Both the position numbers and the translations under genes were made by a program. 64,000 nt of DNA from Paenibacillus curdlanolyticus YK9. GTDB lineage: Bacteria > Bacillota > Bacilli > Paenibacillales > Paenibacillaceae. The notes under the pieces were generated by a model. The model did no database searches and had not been told where the DNA came from. It saw nothing but the letters and a program-made list of their open reading frames with translations. The DNA lies in the NCBI RefSeq assembly GCF_000179615.1, contig NZ_AEDD01000007.1, forward strand, positions 241,376 through 305,375. The letters run 5' to 3'. Below are positions 58,125 through 64,000 of this stretch, in pieces; positions within the stretch are counted from its first letter, which is position 1, and each line of letters begins with the position of its first letter.

Positions 58125-58154
58125 TTGACTCCAAATATGAGTCAAACCTATAGT
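58125..58154 (+). promoter_or_regulatory. Promoter and operator of the second Gfo/Idh gene
   Basis: TTGACT (58125-58130) and TATAGT (58149-58154), spacer 18, form a good promoter. TTGACTC (58125-58131) also forms a perfect inverted repeat with GAGTCAA (58139-58145), so a regulator binding it would cover the -35 and spacer. The neighbouring AraC protein or a repressor could act here. Confidence 0.55.
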
Positions 58155-58194
58155 AATGGCGTAACCAAATCCGGCTTGGACATGGAGGACAACG

Positions 58195-59280
58195 ATGAGC
58201 GAACAATTACGGGTTGGCATTATTGGATGCGGGGGCATCGCCAATGGCAAGCACCTGCCGGCATTAAGCAAAAACAAGCATGTTGCAATCGTCGCTTTCT
58301 GCGATATTGAGGAGGAACGCGCTGCAGCCGCCAAGCAGCAATATGGCAGCGAAAACTCCCGTATATATACGGATTACAAAGAATTGCTCCAAGACGGAAG
58401 CATCGATATCGTGCATGTGCTGACGCCGAATGACTCTCATTCCTTCATTACGATTGACGCGCTGGAAGCCGGCAAGCATGTCATGTGCGAGAAGCCGATG
58501 GCGAAGACGGCCGAAGAAGGGCGTGCCATGCTCGCCGCAGCCAAGCGGACAGGCAAGAAGCTGACGATCGGCTACAACAACCGCTTCCGCCCAGACAGCC
58601 AGCATCTCAAAAAAGTGTGCGAAAAAGGGACGCTCGGCGATATTTACTACGCCAAAGCACATGCGATTCGCCGTCGCGCCGTCCCGACATGGGGCGTGTT
58701 CCTAGACGAGGAGAAGCAAGGCGGCGGCCCGCTCATCGACATCGGTACGCATGCGCTCGACTTGACCTTATGGATGATGGACAACTATAAGCCCTTATCC
58801 GTTACAGGCTCGGTCTTCCATAAGCTCGGCTCCAAGGAAAACGCAGCGAACGCTTGGGGGCCTTGGGACCCGGCAAAGTTCACGGTCGAGGACTCGGCAG
58901 TAGGCTTTATCAAAATGGAAAACGGCGCAACGATCTCGCTCGAAGCGAGCTGGGCGCTTAATTCGTTGGATGTGGATGAGGCCAAATGCACGCTTTGCGG
59001 CACGGAGGGCGGCGCGGACATGAAGGGCGGCCTTCGCTTCAACGGCGAAGAGGATGGTCGTCTGTTCGTGAAGGAGGTTGACCTGAAAGCAGGCGGCGTT
59101 GCCTTCTATGATGGCGCATCAGCGAAGGATATCGACGTAGAATGCGCGGCTTGGATCGATGCGGTGCGCTTCGACCGCGAGCCGATCGTGAAGCCGGAGC
59201 AGGCGCTCGTCGTTACGGAAATTCTCGAAGCGATTTACACGTCCGCACGCACAGGTGAAACCGTCTATTTCAACCGCTAG
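58195..59280 (+). CDS. Gfo/Idh/MocA-family oxidoreductase
   Basis: A 361-residue dehydrogenase with a canonical Rossmann loop GIIGCGGIANGKHLPAL near 8-24, the cofactor and substrate motif MCEKPMAKT near 96-104, and the family D-x3-H motif GGGPLIDIGTHALDLTLWMM near 177-196. GGAGG lies just before the ATG. Divergent from the Gfo/Idh-AraC operon, 214 bases apart. The two oxidoreductases may act on the same sugar in an oxidation-reduction or epimerisation route, but the sequence does not identify it. Followed by a GC-rich stem. Confidence 0.92.
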   Translation: MSEQLRVGIIGCGGIANGKHLPALSKNKHVAIVAFCDIEEERAAAAKQQYGSENSRIYTDYKELLQDGSIDIVHVLTPNDSHSFITIDALEAGKHVMCEKPMAKTAEEGRAMLAAAKRTGKKLTIGYNNRFRPDSQHLKKVCEKGTLGDIYYAKAHAIRRRAVPTWGVFLDEEKQGGGPLIDIGTHALDLTLWMMDNYKPLSVTGSVFHKLGSKENAANAWGPWDPAKFTVEDSAVGFIKMENGATISLEASWALNSLDVDEAKCTLCGTEGGADMKGGLRFNGEEDGRLFVKEVDLKAGGVAFYDGASAKDIDVECAAWIDAVRFDREPIVKPEQALVVTEILEAIYTSARTGETVYFNR

Positions 59281-59323
59281 CCTTACGCTCGCTGGCTGAC
59301 AAGAATCGGAATACGCTCATAAC

Positions 59324-59350
59324 AAGGGAGGGGCCATTGGCCCCTCCCTT
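59324..59350 (+). terminator. Terminator-like stem after the Gfo/Idh gene
   Basis: AAGGGAGGGGCC pairs perfectly with GGCCCCTCCCTT around ATT. The sequence after it (GCTTGTTG) has only a weak T-tract. It starts 44 bases after the stop. Confidence 0.7.
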
Positions 59351-59463
59351 GCTTGTTGTCGCACCGTTCCCCCATATCGCACTGCCCCTACGCTGTCCGC
59401 AAATTCTACTTCACAGCAGTGCGCATACATATCAGGTAGTTAGGGAAAAGGAGGCTGCGACGA

Positions 59464-62400
59464 ATGCCTTTTGTAAACCGGTTTTTCATCAATACGAACG
59501 GAGCGGCTACCTTCACAGGCAACACGCTCGGGCTTAGCCGCTCGAACAGCGTGGCCGTTCCCGGTACGGTCGACAGCATCGGCGCGTTCGTCACGACCAA
59601 TACGGGACTGACATTCGGCACTTATCCAGCAGGAACAACCGGCAATTATGCATTAAACAATTCATCTGCCGTCCTGCAGCTGCCTCCCGGCTCCACCGTT
59701 CTCTATGCGGAGCTGATCTGGGGAGGCACCTATATCAATAACGGCGTCAATCTGAGCGCGTTCATCAATGACCCCGTCGGCTTCCAGACGCCTGTCGGCT
59801 CATTCAGCATTACGCCTGCATCCGCTACCGCAATGGAAGTCGTCGTCAGCAATGATCCGGGCGGAAGCCCGGTCTCCGCCTATGTCCGCTCTGCGGATGT
59901 GACGAGCCTAGTAGCGGGCGCAGGTGCCGGCACCTATACGACAAGCGGCGTTGTCGGGACCATCGTCATACCGGATCCTACCTCCAACCACGCAGGCTGG
60001 ACGCTAGCGGTTTTTTATCATAACGCTTCGCAGCCGCTGCGCAATCTTTCATTGCGGGTCGGGGCGACCGTCATTCTGGCCACATCTGGTCCCGTCGACA
60101 CGCCCATTTCCGGCTTCGCCACGCCATTCCTAGGCACGCTGAACGGACGGGCGCTCGTCGGCGCGCAGGAAGGCGATGCCAATAAAACCGGCGACCAAAT
60201 GCTGTTCGGGCCGAACTCCGGCTCGTTAATGACGCTATCCGGGCCGAATAACTTCGTGAACAACTTCTTCGCTTCGCAGCTTAATAAGGACGATGGAACG
60301 CTCGACACGAGCGGCACCTTCGGCACGCGCAACCAGGTCAACGGACAGCCGGGCTTTAACATCGTTGGCGGACGCCAAGGCTGGGATATTACGAATGTGT
60401 CGATCTCCCCTACCCTCAGCAATGCTCAGACGACCGCCGTATTCCGATTGACGACCAACGGCGATGGATACCTCGTCGACTCCATCGGCATTCAGATCGA
60501 TATTGCGCAGCCCATTCTGGAGGTTGAGAAATCCGCCAATCGCAGCGTAACCGTCGTAGGCGACATCGTTACCTATACGGTCAAAATCAAAAACACAGGC
60601 GTGGTGAATGCGACCGCCGTCGTCTTCTTCGACGGAACGATTGACGGCGCAGCCTTCATGCCAGGCAGCGTAAGAGTAAACGGGGTACAAGTGCCCGGCG
60701 GCGATCCGCTTCTAGGCGTTCCCATTGGCACGATTGCCCCTAATACGACCGTGACCATCATGTTCGACGAGCAAGTCGTCTCCGTTCCCGAGCCGCCTCA
60801 GCTAGTCAATCAGGCATTCGCAGCCTTCACCTTCCAGCCGACGCCCGACTCGCAGCCCATCTCAACATCCGTGCCTTCCAACTTGGTCAAAATCCCAATC
60901 CTCCTGCCGCTTATCGCCGTCGAAAAATCGGCAGATCTCATGAATGCGATCATTGGCGATACGATCACCTATACGTTATCCGTCACGAATGTAGGCAATA
61001 TTGCCATTACGGCCATCATAACCGACCCGCTTCCGGTTGGAACAACCTTTGTCGCCGGCAGCGTATTCGTTAACGGGATTAATCAGCCTGGCGACAATCC
61101 GAACGTCGGAATCGATGTTGGCGTACTGAATCTCATACAGACGATTACGATTACCTACAAGCTTCTCGTAACTGCAGCCCCGCCGAACAATCTGATTCAT
61201 AATCAATTTAAGACCGACTTCATCGCCCAACTGCCCGACGGCCGCAATATCCCAGGCGCCGTCATCTCGAATCCAGTCGACATCCCTGTTACGAGCCCGA
61301 TGCTAGCACCGATCAAATCGGCCGATTTGCCAAGCGCTATCGTCGGGGAGACGATCACCTATACCGTTAGCTTCACAAACAACAATGCCTTTCCGCTAAC
61401 GCAGGTCGTGGTGACGGACAATGTTCCAGCCGGCTCATCCTTCGTCCCTAACAGCGTCACCGTCGGAGGCAATCCGAGCCCTGCCGCCAGCCCGTTGACC
61501 GGCATTCCAATCGGCACTCTAGCTCCGAACGCAAGCGCGATCGTCACTTTCCAGCTGAAGGTCGACTCCCTGCCCGATCCGGCCACGCTCACCGACCAAG
61601 CTACCGTCACGTTCACCGCAGGTACGGAAACCTTCAAGTCGATGTCCAATCCCGTTACGATTCCGGTCATCACTCCGGGGGTTTCGCTCATCAAACGCGC
61701 TGGCGTTGCTACCGCGAATGTCGGCGATGTTGTGAACTACAGCATAACGGCAACGAACACAGGATCGATCGCTTACGATAGCGCCATCGTGTTTGATCCG
61801 TTGAACGCATTTTCCGCATTCGTGCCCGGCACCGTCATGATCGATGGCGTCCTCGCTCCCGCAGCGAGCCCGATAACGGGCATTCCAGTCGGCGTGATTG
61901 CCCCAGGCGGCTCCGTCGTAGTGTCCTACGATGTGCTTATGACAGCGTCGCCGCCAGATCAATTCTATGTCAATCAAGCCAATGAAACCTTCACCTATAC
62001 GCCACCGGGACGCCCAACATTGCCCGGAGACGGCGTTTCCAACATTGTCATCGTGCAAAATACGCAGTTCACGCTCAGCATCGCGAAGTCCGTGTCGAGC
62101 CCAACCGCGGCGGTCGGCGATGTCCTGAACTATACGATTCAAGTGACAAACCTTGGCGCGGTCGATTCACTCGATACGATCGTTACGGACAGCTCTTCGC
62201 CTGGCGGCCAGTTCGTGTCCGGCAGCTTGAAGCTGGGAGGCGTTCCGATTACAGGGGATTTGGCCGCCGGCATTAATATCGGGACGGTGCCCGCAGGCGG
62301 AACCGCAGTCGTTACATTTCAGGTAGCTGTCGTCGCCGTGCCTCTCTCGGGCGTGATTAGCGATGTATCGACTACAAGGTTTACGAGCGACGGCATCGAG

Positions 62401-63234
62401 CAGACAGCTGTGTCTAATCCGGTCAGCGTAAGCATTACGCAGCCTACCCTTACAGCGACCAAGCAGGCACTGCAGCCGTTCGTTTTTGTCGGCGATATTA
62501 TTAATTACCGATCCACCATAACCAACAGCGGCAGCTTTAACTCGCTGGCGACATGGTTTGATATTTTGCCGGAAGGCACTTCGTTCGTTGAAAATAGCGT
62601 CGCGCTGAACGGTTTCCCGGTTCCGGGCGCGAACCGGTTCACTGGCACGTTCCTCGGAACGATTGAAGCCGGCATCACGAACGTGATCACCTTCCAGCTC
62701 AAGGTCGAGTTCTATCCGCCCTCGGGCGTGCTCGTCAACCAAGGCAACATGCTGCTGCAATTTACGCTGCCGGATGGCAGAAGCTTCAACGAACGGATTC
62801 TGACGAATCCGGTAACCGTTGTCGTGCTCGCTCCCCCGTCTATTGTAAAGTCGGTCAGCGCGAATGAAGTGTTCGTCGGCGGCGCTGTTACGTATACCGT
62901 GGATATCTCCAATCCCGGTACGACGCCGTTTGATCGCGTCGTGCTCCAGGATATCGTGCCGAATGGCTTGTCGTTTATCGACGGCACGCTAACCGTAGGC
63001 GGCGCAGTCGTGCCGGGCGCCAATCCTGCCCGCGGCGTTTCGCTCGGTTCGATTGGGCCGAAAAACAACGTGCGCGTTACCTTTGCAGCTCGAGCCGTTC
63101 GCGAGCCGGAAAATCCGCATACCGTCAACACCTCCAGCATCACGTTCGACTATGTCGCGCCGGACGGGCGGCGTGTGCCAAGCGCGGCACAGTCGAACCC
63201 GGTCACGGTACTGATTCTGGAGGAAGAGGAGTAG
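59464..63234 (+). CDS. DUF11 seven-repeat protein without signal peptide
   Basis: A 1256-residue protein. AGGAGG lies 9 bases before the ATG. Residues 1-350 form a Thr/Ser/Asn/Gly-rich beta domain (MPFVNRFFINTNGAATFTGN, VLYAELIWGGTY, NHAGWTLAVFYHN). From 351 seven DUF11 repeats of about 129 residues follow, each opening with a K(S/R) segment, then VGDxxxYTxxxxNxG and a closing P-hydrophobic strand; starts are ILEVEKSAN, LIAVEKSAD, MLAPIKSAD, GVSLIKRAG, TLSIAKSVS, TLTATKQAL and PSIVKSVSA. There is no N-terminal hydrophobic stretch and no LPxTG or SLH end. Export through Sec is therefore not apparent; mother-cell assembly onto the spore surface is one possibility. Function unknown. Single gene. 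Confidence 0.85.
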   Translation: MPFVNRFFINTNGAATFTGNTLGLSRSNSVAVPGTVDSIGAFVTTNTGLTFGTYPAGTTGNYALNNSSAVLQLPPGSTVLYAELIWGGTYINNGVNLSAFINDPVGFQTPVGSFSITPASATAMEVVVSNDPGGSPVSAYVRSADVTSLVAGAGAGTYTTSGVVGTIVIPDPTSNHAGWTLAVFYHNASQPLRNLSLRVGATVILATSGPVDTPISGFATPFLGTLNGRALVGAQEGDANKTGDQMLFGPNSGSLMTLSGPNNFVNNFFASQLNKDDGTLDTSGTFGTRNQVNGQPGFNIVGGRQGWDITNVSISPTLSNAQTTAVFRLTTNGDGYLVDSIGIQIDIAQPILEVEKSANRSVTVVGDIVTYTVKIKNTGVVNATAVVFFDGTIDGAAFMPGSVRVNGVQVPGGDPLLGVPIGTIAPNTTVTIMFDEQVVSVPEPPQLVNQAFAAFTFQPTPDSQPISTSVPSNLVKIPILLPLIAVEKSADLMNAIIGDTITYTLSVTNVGNIAITAIITDPLPVGTTFVAGSVFVNGINQPGDNPNVGIDVGVLNLIQTITITYKLLVTAAPPNNLIHNQFKTDFIAQLPDGRNIPGAVISNPVDIPVTSPMLAPIKSADLPSAIVGETITYTVSFTNNNAFPLTQVVVTDNVPAGSSFVPNSVTVGGNPSPAASPLTGIPIGTLAPNASAIVTFQLKVDSLPDPATLTDQATVTFTAGTETFKSMSNPVTIPVITPGVSLIKRAGVATANVGDVVNYSITATNTGSIAYDSAIVFDPLNAFSAFVPGTVMIDGVLAPAASPITGIPVGVIAPGGSVVVSYDVLMTASPPDQFYVNQANETFTYTPPGRPTLPGDGVSNIVIVQNTQFTLSIAKSVSSPTAAVGDVLNYTIQVTNLGAVDSLDTIVTDSSSPGGQFVSGSLKLGGVPITGDLAAGINIGTVPAGGTAVVTFQVAVVAVPLSGVISDVSTTRFTSDGIEQTAVSNPVSVSITQPTLTATKQALQPFVFVGDIINYRSTITNSGSFNSLATWFDILPEGTSFVENSVALNGFPVPGANRFTGTFLGTIEAGITNVITFQLKVEFYPPSGVLVNQGNMLLQFTLPDGRSFNERILTNPVTVVVLAPPSIVKSVSANEVFVGGAVTYTVDISNPGTTPFDRVVLQDIVPNGLSFIDGTLTVGGAVVPGANPARGVSLGSIGPKNNVRVTFAARAVREPENPHTVNTSSITFDYVAPDGRRVPSAAQSNPVTVLILEEEE

Positions 63235-63279
63235 GCGCGGCGGACGCGCTATAGACGGGCAGGCCGAGCCTTGTGAATA

Positions 63280-63835
63280 GGGCAGATTTTTGTGCCCTAT
63301 TCGCGCCGGGGCGCGGCGGCTGCTCCGATAGGGCACATTTTTGTGCCCTTCGCGTCGAGGCGCGGCGGCTGCTCCGATAGGGCAGATTTTTCTGCCCTAT
63401 TCGCGCCGAGGCGCGGCGGCTTCGCCGATAGGGCAGACTTTTGTGCCCTATTCGCGCCGGGGCGCGGCGGCTGCGCCGATAGGGCACATTTTTCTGCCCT
63501 ATTCGCGCCGGGGCGCGGCGGCTTCGCCGATAGGGCAGATTTTTGTGCCCTATTCGCGCCGAGGCGCGGCGGCTGCGCCGATAGGGCAGATTTTTCTGCC
63601 CTATTCGCGCCGGGGCGCGGCGGCTGCTCCGATAGGGCAGATTTTTCTGCCCTATTCGCGCCGAGGCGCGGCGGCTGCTCCGATAGGGCAGACTTTTGTG
63701 CCCTATTCGCGCCGGGGCGCGGCGGCTGCTCCGATAGGGCAGATTTTTCTGCCCTCTTCGCGCCGAGGCGCGGCGGCTGTGCTGATAGGGCAGACTTTTG
63801 TGCCCTATTCGCGCCGGGGCGCGGCGGCTGCCGGT
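63280..63835. repeat. Tandem array of eleven 51-bp hairpin units
   Basis: Units start at 63280, 63331, 63380, 63431, 63482, 63533, 63584, 63635, 63686, 63737 and 63788; period 51 except the second, 49 (two bases lost). Each holds two palindromes: AGGGCAGA TTTT TCTGCCCT (inner base varies) and CGCGCC G(A/G) GGCGCG. The array fills the space between two convergent genes and ends 4 bases before the stop of the second. As 51 is a multiple of 3, open frames run through it on both strands, but these are artefacts. No gene is supported in 63235-63839. Confidence 0.93.
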
Positions 63836-63839
63836 AGCG

Positions 63840-64000
63840 TCAAGAAGTTTGTGTAAGCTCTAGGTTGGGGTGATTCGCGGCGTATCGTTCCAGATACATT
63901 TGTTCAAGCTTCGCCTTCGTATCAACGTCGACAAATCCCCGTATCGCTCTACCGCACCATTTTTCGTTGTAGTCGAGTGCTTGCAAATAAATAATCTTTT
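63840..64000 (-). CDS. C-terminal end of an unknown protein
   Basis: A frame open from the window edge encodes about 53 residues and stops with TGA at 63842-63840: it contains LQALDYNEKWCGRAIRGFVD and KAKLEQMYLERYAANHPNLE. No start is in the window. The mixed charged and hydrophobic helix pattern looks like real coding sequence, but the family is not recognised. It is convergent with the DUF11 gene across the tandem array. Confidence 0.5.
   Translation of the reverse strand, partial: KIIYLQALDYNEKWCGRAIRGFVDVDTKAKLEQMYLERYAANHPNLELTQTS

Noticed and set aside
63280..63835. CRISPR-like array
   Set aside because: The 51-bp units are contiguous with no unique spacers, and no cas genes are near.
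63292..63856. Open frames of 94-181 residues through the 51-bp array, rich in Arg, Gly and Ala
   Set aside because: They exist because the unit length is a multiple of three. Several frames on both strands are open at once, no ribosome site precedes them, and they end where the repeats end.

Overview
The window looks like a chromosomal segment of a Paenibacillus-type bacterium (Bacillota, Paenibacillaceae). The reasons are a moderately high G+C content (sampled lines of ordinary genes run near 60-65%), strong AGGAGG-type ribosome sites, repeated YesM/YesN two-component pairs, AraC regulators, S-layer-homology (SLH) anchored enzymes, copper-amine-oxidase-N ('stalk') domains and a Cse60 sporulation protein. 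The species is inferred, not proven. No rRNA, tRNA or CRISPR array was seen.

Layout. (1) 1-7846: a minus-strand oligosaccharide module in the order permease, permease, binding lipoprotein, YesM kinase, YesN regulator, GH94 phosphorylase (cut by the window start). (2) 7847-17050: xylan degradation, with a secreted GH30 enzyme, an orphan AraC regulator with a degenerate receiver domain, and a 2079-residue GH10 xylanase carrying nine fibronectin III domains, a CBM96/DNRLRE-like domain and SLH anchors. Both enzyme genes have perfect CcpA (cre) sites. (3) 17052-23905: uronic acid use, with a DUF2264 protein, an AraC regulator, and a plus-strand operon GH88-kduI-kduD-kdgK that turns unsaturated uronides into KDPG. 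No aldolase is present. (4) 23941-40157: mixed envelope and housekeeping genes, an IS3-family element, a giant SLH protein, cse60, ydjO and csp cold genes, an MFS exporter, a GHL10 glycosidase, thioredoxin, RNase H, NlpC/P60, TVP38 and CcdC-like proteins. (5) 40185-42920: an AT-rich gene for a 911-residue protein that reads as sensor region, diadenylate-cyclase (DAC) fold and TPR repeats, behind a perfect 10-bp palindrome. This is the most unusual gene here. (6) 43053-45617: a nitrate/sulfonate/taurine-type ABC pair without a binding protein, then an AT-rich azoreductase. (7) 45768-55956: a chemoreceptor, mglBAC galactose-type transport, and a sugar-binding lipoprotein/YesM/YesN trio coupled by overlapping genes. 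(8) 56027-59280: an AraC regulator and two divergent Gfo/Idh oxidoreductase genes. (9) 59464-64000: a DUF11 repeat protein without a signal peptide, an array of eleven 51-bp hairpin units, and the 3' end of a convergent gene.

How it fits together: the first two thirds form a plant-cell-wall polysaccharide utilisation region. Extracellular xylanases (GH10 anchored to the wall, GH30 free) cut polymer. ABC systems import oligosaccharides under control of YesM/YesN. A phosphorylase and the GH88/Kdu/KdgK pathway process them inside. Two transporter operons, each next to a YesMN pair, carry direct repeats spaced exactly 21 bp just upstream of their probable promoters, a natural candidate for dimeric YesN binding. 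All functional calls are homology judgments made by eye; no database search was run.
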